Below, piece after piece: positions 46,259-54,469 of a DNA stretch of 64,000 bases. Source of the DNA: Candidatus Thorarchaeota archaeon (GTDB lineage: Archaea > Asgardarchaeota > Thorarchaeia > Thorarchaeales > Thorarchaeaceae); assembly GCA_016933575.1 (NCBI GenBank), contig JAFGAR010000146.1, forward strand, positions 50,130-114,129. Direction: 5' to 3'. The stretch's first letter is position 1. Each line of letters begins with the position of its first letter. The notes under the pieces were generated by a model that saw only the letters and a program-made list of their open reading frames with translations, had not been told where the DNA came from and ran no database searches. The position numbers and the translations under genes are program-made.

Positions 46259-46588
46259 CTATTTGAATAGCAGTAAAATCGCGCCAATGATGACTAGTGC
46301 GCCGCCAAGCCCGCTAGCAAAGAGGTACATGAGAATACCCATAATGAGTATAATCAACCATTTGTTGCTAAACTCCAAGGCTTTGATCTTGATAGTACCA
46401 CTGTTCACTAGTGCAATTAGTGAAAATAGAATTCCAAGAATTCCTGTTATTAGACCACCCAATCCGAAACTCACATAGGGTAGGAAGGCAAGATAAGGTA
46501 ATCCCAATATAGTCAGGATACCTTCAATCAAACCAACAATACCACCGATGAGAATCAATAGGTCTCCAATTTTATTCAGATCTGACAT
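46259..46588 (-). CDS. Small four-helix membrane protein
   Basis: A 109-residue hydrophobic protein with four likely membrane helices rich in Gly, Ile and Leu. I chose ATG 46588 (MSDLNKIGDLL) because GGAGAG lies upstream; the in-frame ATG at 46633 adds a basic stretch. It is convergent with the aminotransferase gene. The function is unknown. Confidence 0.7.
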   Translation of the reverse strand: MSDLNKIGDLLILIGGIVGLIEGILTILGLPYLAFLPYVSFGLGGLITGILGILFSLIALVNSGTIKIKALEFSNKWLIILIMGILMYLFASGLGGALVIIGAILLLFK

Positions 46589-46918
46589 TATTTCAATACT
46601 CTCCTTTTTCTTGAGAAATTGATTCCTAATCAAACCATATATTGGTGCCTTAGAGATGTACGCAATAATTAGATTGTTATCAAGTAATTGCTTCGTGCAT
46701 ATCGCAGGCGTTGTTTATTGGTGGTTGATAAGAATCGTAGAAGACCAACGTTGCGCTTCTATATACATATATCGCAAAAAATGGTTTTCCAACGACGTTT
46801 GCCGTTTTTTATGATTTTAACGTTCTATCCTTTAAACTCAAACTCATGCAGTGGAAACGGCGAGCTTATAATCTCCATTCTTCATTGGTTGGTCAAATAG
46901 TTTGGAGTCTTCTGAATC
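46589..46918. other. AT-rich intergenic region of about 330 bases
   Basis: No convincing gene is seen. The right half is AT-rich and includes CTATATACATATATCG (46759-46774) and CTTTAAACTC (about 46831-46840), both usable as TATA elements for the methyltransferase gene at 46919. A TTGGAGT ribosome-binding site lies 11 bases before that gene. Confidence 0.4.
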
Positions 46919-48268
46919 ATGGTGCGTCCGATATCGAATGATACTAGTTCTGATATCCACCAAGAGAATGATGCTCCTCTGGAATTCATTGGTGATATTG
47001 ATTCATCACTTGAGATACCTGATGGTGCTGATATCCTCATTGTCAGTAAGGATCAATCCTATCTGACTCATGGTATTCACAAATTTCCAGCGAAGTTCTT
47101 CCCAGAATTGCCGCGTTATCTAATACAAAGATATTCTGAAGTCAATGATACAATCTTAGACCCTATGTGTGGAAGTGGCACTACTATTCTTGAAGCTGCA
47201 TTGTGTAGAAGGAAAAGTATCGGTATTGATATCGATTCTATTGCTCGTCTTATTACTCACGTTAAGACAACACCTATTGACCCAGCAATCCTTGAGAATA
47301 TAATTACCTCCTTGACCCAACAAATCCAGAAATATTCATTGAGTAGTGAGTATCATCCAGAAATTCCTGTTTTTAATTATCGAGATAATTGGTTCAGGCC
47401 TCATGTTCTGAGCGAACTCTGTATAATCCGGGACTGTATAGAATCACTTCCCGAGGTTCATGATGTCTATTCGGTCCATGAGTGGTCAGACATTCGTGAT
47501 TTTTTTCGGATTGCCATGTCCTCTATAATCCGTGATGTCTCCAATGCTGATCCTCATTGCACAAGAACCGTGCTCCGAAAGAAGGTAATCAAGAAGATAG
47601 ATCCTGGTGATACAATCTCTAAGTTCCTAGTTGCTCTATTCGAACAAGCTAAAGCAATGAAGGATCTATGGTCCGTATACTCCTCGATGAAGAACTGGGA
47701 GGTTTCAATACCTGAAGGAACTGCTACAAACACTGGACTTACTGATGCATCTGTTGATCTTGTTGTTACCTCACCCCCTTACATAAACGCAGTCGACTAT
47801 CCCCGGACACATCAATTAGAGATGTATTGGTTGGGTTTTCTTGGCGATGAATCTCTCTCTACAGTCAAGAGAAAGTACATTGGCACTGAGACCGTCTACA
47901 AGCGGGAATACAGCGAGCTTAGTGTATCCGGTCTAGATTCTCTTGATCCTGTTCTTAAAGAGATCTTTAAACAAGATCCGCGTCGATCATTTATCACGTA
48001 CATGTTCTTCAGAGATATGGAAACCCAGCTTCGAGAAACAATGAGAGTCTTAAAGCCTGGCGGAAGGTATTGTATTGCGATTGGAAGTAATCTCATCAGA
48101 GGAGTTCAAGTCAAGAGCCATGAGATACTCTCCGAGATATCCACAGTAAATGTTGGCTTTGAATTGGAACGAACCTTCTTCTCAAAACTGATTCGTCACT
48201 TTATTCGAATCCCTCGTAAAGAGCGAATGCTTGGTGAATGGATACTGATTCTGAAAAAACCATCTTAA
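46919..48268 (+). CDS. Orphan DNA methyltransferase (SPPY type)
   Basis: A 449-residue S-adenosylmethionine-dependent amino-methyltransferase, probably acting on DNA cytosine N4 or adenine N6. An HGIHKFPAKFFPELPRYLI segment (motif X-like) precedes motif I, LDPMCGSGTT, at residues 80-89. The catalytic motif IV TSPPY is at about 284-288, after a gap of some 190 residues that may hold target recognition. This X-I-target-IV order is that of alpha-class enzymes. Motif IV continues INAVDYPRTHQLEMYWLG, often seen in stand-alone methylases. No restriction gene is nearby, so it may be an orphan. The AT-rich upstream region could suggest transfer. Confidence 0.85.
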   Translation: MVRPISNDTSSDIHQENDAPLEFIGDIDSSLEIPDGADILIVSKDQSYLTHGIHKFPAKFFPELPRYLIQRYSEVNDTILDPMCGSGTTILEAALCRRKSIGIDIDSIARLITHVKTTPIDPAILENIITSLTQQIQKYSLSSEYHPEIPVFNYRDNWFRPHVLSELCIIRDCIESLPEVHDVYSVHEWSDIRDFFRIAMSSIIRDVSNADPHCTRTVLRKKVIKKIDPGDTISKFLVALFEQAKAMKDLWSVYSSMKNWEVSIPEGTATNTGLTDASVDLVVTSPPYINAVDYPRTHQLEMYWLGFLGDESLSTVKRKYIGTETVYKREYSELSVSGLDSLDPVLKEIFKQDPRRSFITYMFFRDMETQLRETMRVLKPGGRYCIAIGSNLIRGVQVKSHEILSEISTVNVGFELERTFFSKLIRHFIRIPRKERMLGEWILILKKPS

Positions 48269-48338
48269 GCACTGCAATGCCAAGGCTTATCAGTGGATAC
48301 GCTCCACCAACGCAAAAACAAATGGAGGTAAAAAACAC

Positions 48339-48597
48339 ATGGCAATAATCTATAGGTGGGATCACGTTTGCCAGACGCTCGTTTCTATCACTACCTCCTT
48401 CTGCGAAATTCCTCTACGTGCTTCTTAAGAGTAGGCGCCGGATGACCAGGCAAGACTTGATAAGCACAACATATCTGCCTCCCAGAACAGTCAATTATGG
48501 CCTTAGTCGGCTTAAGGCATTAGGACTTATCAGAGAAGCAGAGCATCACGAGGATGCGCGGGAGCGGGTCTACGAGCTAGTTCAGGCGCCAATGTGA
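48339..48597 (+). pseudogene. Winged-helix regulator gene interrupted by a one-base frameshift
   Basis: ATG 48339 has an excellent ribosome-binding site (GGAGGTAAAAAACAC) but its frame ends after 29 codons. From about 48361 a different frame, shifted by +1, encodes a complete archaeal winged-helix domain: SLPPSAKFLYVLLKSRRRMT, then LPPRTVNYGLSRLKALGLIR and DARERVYELV, ending at TGA 48595-48597. Removing one G in the GGTGGG run at 48355-48360 joins the two into an 85-residue protein. In-frame starts within the second part (GTG 48418, ATG 48442) would lose the first helix and lack ribosome-binding sites. It is either a fresh pseudogene, a sequencing error or a frameshifted gene. It was too short and broken to appear as one open frame. 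Confidence 0.7.
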
Positions 48598-48754
48598 TTT
48601 CAAGGACTCAAACAACCTTCAGACACAAGTGAATGCATATACCAAGATTTGAATCTGGTCACTATCAAGGTAAAGAGTTATATCAATTCCAGCATGATGT
48701 CCTTTGTCTTCACCATAGAGTGAAGATAATCGTGAAAAATATTGGAGGAATTGA

Positions 48755-49183
48755 ATGACGTACCAGATTCCACTAGAGCTTATCGTAGATGATATTCCGA
48801 TAAACTCTGTTGTGGGCAGAAATAAAAAGGAAAACCGGACAGCTGCAGCCGCAGCACCGCTTTTGCTTCTAATGCTACCATTTGCAGTTGGATTCCTTTG
48901 GTATGGTATAGGTGTTATGGGACCGACTATGTCCGTAATGCCATCAACAGGAATTGCGCCAAGTAGTGGTGAGTTCATAGTATTTGTCGCTGTATATGGT
49001 CGCTTACCTAACATTCAGGATTGGATAGCAATACTGGTAGCTGCTGGAATAGCGCCGTTCATTGCAATAGGAATGGCCTGGGCCTTGGTCAAACTAGGTA
49101 TCATAGGCATGGCTGTGCTTGAAGGATTCCTTAGTGCAACAGGTATAGGCATAGCTGTAGCGGCAGCAATTGTAGCCGCGTAA
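48755..49183 (+). CDS. Small membrane protein
   Basis: A 142-residue protein with a polar N-terminus (MTYQIPLELIVDDIPINSVV) followed by three hydrophobic segments, two of them rich in Ala and Gly. GGAGG lies a few bases before the ATG. It is followed by an M48 protease gene in the same direction. There is no family I recognise. Confidence 0.68.
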   Translation: MTYQIPLELIVDDIPINSVVGRNKKENRTAAAAAPLLLLMLPFAVGFLWYGIGVMGPTMSVMPSTGIAPSSGEFIVFVAVYGRLPNIQDWIAILVAAGIAPFIAIGMAWALVKLGIIGMAVLEGFLSATGIGIAVAAAIVAA

Positions 49184-49261
49184 GAACAGTTCAATTTCGA
49201 CGGGGCGTTTTTTAAGCCCCTCCCTCCAAAGTACAAGATATGTGAGAATGGATGAAAAAAA

Positions 49262-50326
49262 ATGTCAAATTTTGAACTTGTAAAAAATGGGCTCAGTATT
49301 ACTAGTCGTCGTCAACGCTTTTTCCTATCAGTGGTTTCTATTGGTGCAGGAGCTATCCTAATTCCTCTCTCTTACATATGGATTATCCAGCCGCTTGAAA
49401 TAGGACTAATAGCGCCGCTATTTACTTTCAGTATTTTGGTGTTGATTCAACTTAGTGTCATAAAAGCAAATCATACACTTGAAATTGAAACAAGGGCTGT
49501 TGACGCGAGTTTTGGTGAGTTTCTTCGTTTTTCATTTCCTAATGTAATCTTCTACAATCTATTGTTTCTTTCAGTATCTATCGTGGTTGTATTAATTGAC
49601 AACATAAGCGAAAATATACTATTACTCGGAATTGGAGGCAATGCCCTCATTATCTCTTTACTTGCTCTAATGATCAACTGGCCTGGAGGCACTCTTTTAC
49701 CAATCCAAGGGTTTCGAGAATTGGATCCAGAGAAATATCCTAAAATTATGAGTGTCCTTGAACGATCAAATCTTGAGATTCATTTGATTGGATTTCTTCC
49801 ACTCAGAAAAATAAAAGTCATCAATGCATATCAATGGGGATCTAAGAAGAATGCTGTGATAGCTATTTCGGACTACCTTGAACAGATTTTGACTGAGGAA
49901 GAAATTGCTGCAGTGGTTGCCCATGAACTAGGACATATCAAGAATCACCATTTTTCCAAGATGATTATTACTCTCTCAATCTCGCCATTGATTCTAATCA
50001 ATTTCTATTGCTTGTATTCTATTTTTGACATCTATCAGTACTTGAATGAAGTACAGATGTTGTTACTCTTAGCAATTCTTGGATTTCTTGCATTAGGTGT
50101 TCCACTAACAGTAATACCATGGATATCTAGGCGGCGGGAAGTGCAAGCAGACGAATACGCTGCTTGTCTGGTGGGCAGAGAGATTATTGCATCAGCACTC
50201 AGAAAACTAGTAGATAATGAGGTAGTGTTTTGGGATGTTGACAAACGAATTGAATTTCTTCTTAGTCATCCTAGTATTAGCAAACGTGTAACCACAATAG
50301 AATATTCTGATTCTGGGGAAAAGTAG
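49262..50326 (+). CDS. M48-family membrane metalloprotease (HtpX-like)
   Basis: A 354-residue protease in the membrane, with about four N-terminal and two central hydrophobic segments. The zinc motif HELGH sits near residues 221-225 and the third ligand lies in QADEYAACLVG near 296, as in HtpX and Ste24-type peptidases. Such enzymes degrade or process membrane proteins. The following gene begins 2 bases after the stop, so the protease and the RDD-domain protein are cotranscribed. This gene pair looks more AT-rich than the flanking genes. Confidence 0.92.
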   Translation: MSNFELVKNGLSITSRRQRFFLSVVSIGAGAILIPLSYIWIIQPLEIGLIAPLFTFSILVLIQLSVIKANHTLEIETRAVDASFGEFLRFSFPNVIFYNLLFLSVSIVVVLIDNISENILLLGIGGNALIISLLALMINWPGGTLLPIQGFRELDPEKYPKIMSVLERSNLEIHLIGFLPLRKIKVINAYQWGSKKNAVIAISDYLEQILTEEEIAAVVAHELGHIKNHHFSKMIITLSISPLILINFYCLYSIFDIYQYLNEVQMLLLLAILGFLALGVPLTVIPWISRRREVQADEYAACLVGREIIASALRKLVDNEVVFWDVDKRIEFLLSHPSISKRVTTIEYSDSGEK

Positions 50327-50328
50327 AG

Positions 50329-51456
50329 ATGACTCGGAAAAAACCACAAAAAACTCCAAGGCATACAAGTATCGTTGAAACATCCGATTCAACTGAACTC
50401 TCAGTTGAAGCAGCATCTCCCGGAACAAGATTTGTAGCTGGAATGATCGATTTCTTGATAGTGGTGTGCTGCTCTACCCTAATTGCAGCATTACTGAGTA
50501 TAAACCCAATTTTCTTTCAAATTGCCATATTCTATTTTCTTGATGTCGGTGGGATTCTGACACTTCTACTAAGCGCTACAGGTCTTCTAGGTATGCTTTT
50601 TCTATTCTTTTTCTCCTTTGTTTATTTCACTCTAGAGGGTATTTTTGGTCTATCTGTTGGCAAGTATTTCTTCAGTCTCAGGATTGCAGGCGAACGGAAA
50701 TGGGAAAATATACTACTCAGATCATTTATCAAATCAATACCGCCTGTTAGTCTAATTGACTTTCTCTTTGTATTCAAGAAATTGAAGTACACTCAGCGAT
50801 ATTCCGATTCTTTTCTCGCGCTCGGTATTGCCAAACTAAAATTCGAATCTAAAAAATCGAAGCTTTTTCTAAATGCGGAAGATACACCATATATTGTATC
50901 TGGGTTTATCATGTTCTTTCTACCACTGATTGTTTACGTTTTATACAACACATTATTTTCACAATTACCTCCCGCAATCTTACCTCCAGATCCTGAATCT
51001 GCCTTTCCATATTCTCCCAGTATCTCTTTCTTACTACAGATTTTCATTAATAATTTCTATCTTGCTTATACTTACTATGTATTTGGAGGATTGCTTCTTA
51101 GTTTTCCAATGACCATGCAAGTTTTCTTTCAGGGCTTTACAAGCGGCATGATGATATCAGGTATTCTCATGTCATATCCCTCTTTCCTATTGTTTGGCAT
51201 CATTCCTCACCTTCTCTTTGAGGGTCTTGGATTTGCATTTCTTATCGCTACTGGTTTGATTCTGACAGAGACTCTGATGGATTTGTTCTCTCGATACAGA
51301 AAAGGCAAGAGTCTTAGCTCAAACAGATCATTCTTAGGAACCCAACTGATTCGAGTTATCAAGCTCTTCTTAGTAGGTGTGTTGATACTTTTCATAGGTT
51401 CTTTAATTGAGGTCTACATTACTCCCTACATTTTACTCAATTTCTATTTCTATTGA
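50329..51456 (+). CDS. RDD-domain membrane protein with SpoIIM-like C-terminal half
   Basis: A 375-residue membrane protein. Residues 30-165 form an RDD domain (SPGTRFVAGMIDFLIVV, then GLSVGKYFFSLRI), a three-helix module of unknown role. The C-terminal half contains the pattern seen in stage II sporulation protein M-like (DUF95) proteins: an AYTYYVFGGLL segment, FQGFTSGMMISGIL, and the glutamate-containing IIPHLLFEGLGFAFLIATG. It lies 2 bases after the M48 protease gene, so the two may act together in membrane protein quality control or remodelling. Confidence 0.82.
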   Translation: MTRKKPQKTPRHTSIVETSDSTELSVEAASPGTRFVAGMIDFLIVVCCSTLIAALLSINPIFFQIAIFYFLDVGGILTLLLSATGLLGMLFLFFFSFVYFTLEGIFGLSVGKYFFSLRIAGERKWENILLRSFIKSIPPVSLIDFLFVFKKLKYTQRYSDSFLALGIAKLKFESKKSKLFLNAEDTPYIVSGFIMFFLPLIVYVLYNTLFSQLPPAILPPDPESAFPYSPSISFLLQIFINNFYLAYTYYVFGGLLLSFPMTMQVFFQGFTSGMMISGILMSYPSFLLFGIIPHLLFEGLGFAFLIATGLILTETLMDLFSRYRKGKSLSSNRSFLGTQLIRVIKLFLVGVLILFIGSLIEVYITPYILLNFYFY

Positions 51457-51527
51457 AATTTATGATTTCCAAAAGCCTCATAATGGACACGCCCCCGAAT
51501 CAATTCAATCTAATTGAGGAATTTGAG

Positions 51528-52886
51528 ATGGACTATTACAAATCCGCTGGCGTTGAACCAATTGGAAATGATCAACGTACACATTACAGTAACCAAGTGA
51601 CCAAAGATATCATTGGAAAAGACATCGTACTTATCGGTTGGACACACATATTACGAGATAAGGGTAAAATAAAATTCCTAATTCTCAGGGATGAACATGG
51701 TACAGTCCAGATTGCAATCCCTCAAGCTAAAGTGCCAGAGGATGTTTTTGAAACATCAGCACAGCTAAAACCTGAAACAGCAATTGCTGTGCATGGGAAA
51801 GTTGTAGCAACAAATCAACTTCCTTCTGGAGCTGAAGTTCTTCCAACTAAGATTCGTATTCTAAATACTGCAGAACGGCTCCCAATCGATATTGTGGAGG
51901 GGAAGGTAGACATTGAACTTGACACCCGCCTCAATTATAGAGTTCTCGACCTTCGAAAACCGTCAATTAATGCCATCTTCAGGATTCAACACAATCTTGT
52001 CAGATTTGCCAGAGAATATCTTGAGAAGAATGACTTTGTCGAGATACACACTCCAAAGATAGTAGCCGCTGCAACAGAGGGCGGCGCAAACCTGTTTGAA
52101 GTTCAGTACTTTGAGAAGAAGGCATACCTTGCACAGAGTCCTCAATTCTACAAGCAACTTATGCTCTTGGCTGGATTTGGCCGTGTCTTCGAGATTGCTC
52201 CTGTATTTCGAGCAGAGAAACACAATACTAGGCGCCACGTCAATGAGTACACCTCTTTTGATTTTGAGATGGCTTGGATCAGTGGTGTCGAGGATGTTAT
52301 GAGGATGGAAGAGCGTATGTTGAACCACTCGTTCAAGAAGACAAAGGAAGTGGCTGCATCAGAGCTAGAACTTCTTGGCATAGACCTCGTGGTTCCTAAG
52401 GTCCCATTCAAGAGAATCAAGTATGTAGAAGCCATTGATCTCTTGAACAATGCTGGTAAAGACTTGAAAATCAATGATGACCTTGACCCCGAAAGTGAAC
52501 AGATTCTAGGTCAAATCTTTCCCGAGAAGTTTGGAACTGATATGGTCTTTATTACTCACTATCCCCTAGAACTTAGACCCGCTTATACCATGCCCAGCAT
52601 GACCGATGAAGGAATGACTGAGAGTTTCGATCTCACCTATAAAGGAATGGAGATTACAACTGGCAGTCAACGAATTCACCTCTACGATTTACTTGTTGAG
52701 CGATTCAAAGCAAAAGGCTTCAACCCTGAGGACTTCACGTTCTATCTTGATCCTTTCAAGTATGGTGCGCCTCCTCATGGTGGACTTGGTCTTGGTGTTG
52801 AACGACTGACAATGCAGATTCTTGGCATAGACAATATCCGTGAGGCAACATTGCTACCACGAGATAGAGACCGCTTAACACCCTAG
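51528..52886 (+). CDS. aspS: Aspartyl-tRNA synthetase, archaeal type
   Basis: A class II synthetase of about 452 residues. The N-terminal OB-fold anticodon-binding domain begins RTHYSNQVT and includes VLIGWTHILRDKG. The catalytic domain has motif 1 around FVEIHTPKIV, the amino-acid-binding AQSPQFYKQLMLLAG, motif 2 VFEIAPVFRAE with RRHVNEYTSFD, and motif 3 GGLGLGVERLTMQILG. I cannot tell whether it is discriminating or also charges tRNA-Asn. The start is unsure: ATG 51528 has GAGG 8 bases upstream and gives a normal length, while earlier in-frame starts at 51483, 51462 and 51453 overlap or approach the preceding gene. Confidence 0.95.
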   Translation: MDYYKSAGVEPIGNDQRTHYSNQVTKDIIGKDIVLIGWTHILRDKGKIKFLILRDEHGTVQIAIPQAKVPEDVFETSAQLKPETAIAVHGKVVATNQLPSGAEVLPTKIRILNTAERLPIDIVEGKVDIELDTRLNYRVLDLRKPSINAIFRIQHNLVRFAREYLEKNDFVEIHTPKIVAAATEGGANLFEVQYFEKKAYLAQSPQFYKQLMLLAGFGRVFEIAPVFRAEKHNTRRHVNEYTSFDFEMAWISGVEDVMRMEERMLNHSFKKTKEVAASELELLGIDLVVPKVPFKRIKYVEAIDLLNNAGKDLKINDDLDPESEQILGQIFPEKFGTDMVFITHYPLELRPAYTMPSMTDEGMTESFDLTYKGMEITTGSQRIHLYDLLVERFKAKGFNPEDFTFYLDPFKYGAPPHGGLGLGVERLTMQILGIDNIREATLLPRDRDRLTP

Positions 52887-52982
52887 TCTTGACTGGATAA
52901 TACTCTCTCTTAAAGCACCAATAGTAGAGGTTGTTTTGTCAGCTTAGTGCAGACTATCAGTATATAGAAGGAACTATCCATC

Positions 52983-53741
52983 ATGCAGGAGCGACTTGAA
53001 ACAGAACTCTATGCATCTATTGCAACCCTTGATCAATTGAAAAAGATGTTTGACCTTGGTGCTATTGACAATAGGTCATTCCAGAGAGAATCTCAGGCAC
53101 TTCTCCAAGAAGTACATCATCATATTGATAGTCTAAAACGTGTGGGTCTGGATATTAGCAAATTCATTACTGGTGAACAGATTACCGAAGCTTTTCCCGA
53201 TGCCGCTGACTTGCTTAGACTACGAGAATACCCTTCTGTACGATCGCTTCATGGAATGTCTTCAGATCAATATTATGACTATATTGGACTAGCTATTCTA
53301 GATGTTGCCACAGAACATGCATCTAAGGGTCTCATGGGTCTTGCTGAGTTAATTGTTGAAGTTGTAAGGTGTTTACCTGAATTAAAGACAGTAACTTACA
53401 ACGATGTTATTGAGGCGGTGAACCGAGTTGCTGAACATGGTCTTCTTCCAGGCATTCGAACACTTCGTGGCGGGGTGAAGGTTGTTGAGCTAAGGCCTCT
53501 GGAGCTACGTCGTGATCAAGCAGATGTTGTAAATCTTGCCGCCTCACGTGGGCATATCTCTGTTGAAGAAGTAATGATGCAACTGAAATGGTCCGAGGAC
53601 CACGCAAGACAGGTCTTAGCAAGCCTTGTTGAAACTGGCATGGCTGTTGCAGACATTCGTTTCTCAACTGGTGGAAGGTACTACTTCCCTGGTCTTCGTT
53701 CAAGAGATACCGCTGAGCCTCATGGTACTGGTCCATACTAA
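52983..53741 (+). CDS. ESCRT-I/II fusion: Vps28-like N-terminus joined to EAP30 (Vps22/36-like) domain
   Basis: A 252-residue protein. Residues 1-78 match the N-terminal core of ESCRT-I Vps28 in pattern: ELYASIATLDQLKKMFDLGA, RSFQRESQALLQEV, then a late helix with FPDAADLLRL. Residues 100-247 match the EAP30 domain of ESCRT-II Vps22/Vps36: LMGLAELIVEVVRC, TYNDVIEAVNRVAEHGLLPG, GGVKVVEL, and the final GRYYFPGL corresponding to the usual RFYPN ending. Two winged helices make up this part. The protein would bridge ESCRT-I and ESCRT-II functions. A TATA-like GTATATAG lies near 52957-52964. Its end overlaps the end of the convergent vps25 gene by 4 bases. Confidence 0.88.
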   Translation: MQERLETELYASIATLDQLKKMFDLGAIDNRSFQRESQALLQEVHHHIDSLKRVGLDISKFITGEQITEAFPDAADLLRLREYPSVRSLHGMSSDQYYDYIGLAILDVATEHASKGLMGLAELIVEVVRCLPELKTVTYNDVIEAVNRVAEHGLLPGIRTLRGGVKVVELRPLELRRDQADVVNLAASRGHISVEEVMMQLKWSEDHARQVLASLVETGMAVADIRFSTGGRYYFPGLRSRDTAEPHGTGPY

Positions 53742-54466
53742 GTAACTACGATAATTGCACCCCTCTTCTTATCAACCCACTCGGCAAATCCCTTCTCTAC
53801 CATGAGTGCCAAGACAATATAGAGGTCCTTTTCTGGTAATTTAGCAAAACTCTCCTCTGATTCTTGGATCACTATTGATTTCACATCAAGTCTTAGTTTG
53901 CCATGCTTCAATGCCCACTCATACAAGTAATCTGCCCAATCCTCTAGAGGTCTCCAGTAGACTCTTAGTTGCCTCTTTCGTTTGTCCATCCATTCGGCTA
54001 CTTCTTTGTCGATAAGAATCTGTACTATTATCTTAAAGGAATCTACCTTGTTTCTAAGATCCTTGAATGGTGGCTCACTGATGAATACAGACAATGAGAG
54101 AATATGGACATCATTATGTTCTGCCCATTGAAGTATGAAGTCCGCCCACTCTTCTGCCCAGAGGATCTTATCCTCCTCCCTTGAGGGTATGCCATACATC
54201 CACTCGCTCTCGATTGGTCCTCCCCAGGAGGGCATCAAAATCTCAAATTCCGTTGTCACTTCTTGAAGAGTTTCCTCAACTACTTGAGGTTCGGAGCTTT
54301 GGATATCTCTTGTTTCAGTAGTTTCTTTTTTTTCTACAATGACTTCTGGAGAGTGGGTCTGTTCCATAGTAGTTACCTTCTCAGGTACATCCACAGACTC
54401 TGTTTCTAGTGGTTCCTGAGAGACCTCTTTTTTTGACTTCTCTCTCCTCTTCTCTTTCATTCCCAC
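53738..54466 (-). CDS. vps25: Vps25-like ESCRT-II subunit with charged N-terminal extension
   Basis: Vps25 is the ESCRT-II subunit that recruits ESCRT-III. The 242-residue protein has about 70 residues of low-complexity Glu/Thr/Lys sequence, followed by the PSWGGPIESEWMYGIPSREED segment recalling the FxxPPFFT-like start of Vps25. Two tandem winged helices follow. Both contain the same pattern, WADFILQWAEHNDVHILSLS in the first and WADYLYEWALKHGKLRLDVK in the second, and each ends in a VAEWMDKRKRQ- or FAEWVDKKRGA-type wing. It lies 3 bases downstream of vps4 on the same strand, so both are cotranscribed. Confidence 0.88.
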   Translation of the reverse strand: MGMKEKRREKSKKEVSQEPLETESVDVPEKVTTMEQTHSPEVIVEKKETTETRDIQSSEPQVVEETLQEVTTEFEILMPSWGGPIESEWMYGIPSREEDKILWAEEWADFILQWAEHNDVHILSLSVFISEPPFKDLRNKVDSFKIIVQILIDKEVAEWMDKRKRQLRVYWRPLEDWADYLYEWALKHGKLRLDVKSIVIQESEESFAKLPEKDLYIVLALMVEKGFAEWVDKKRGAIIVVT

Positions 54467-54469
54467 TCT

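Noticed and set aside
46688..46900. A 70-residue plus-strand frame in the AT-rich region before the methyltransferase gene
   Set aside because: Composition is irregular, no ribosome-binding site precedes it and no domain is visible; it overlaps the probable promoter.
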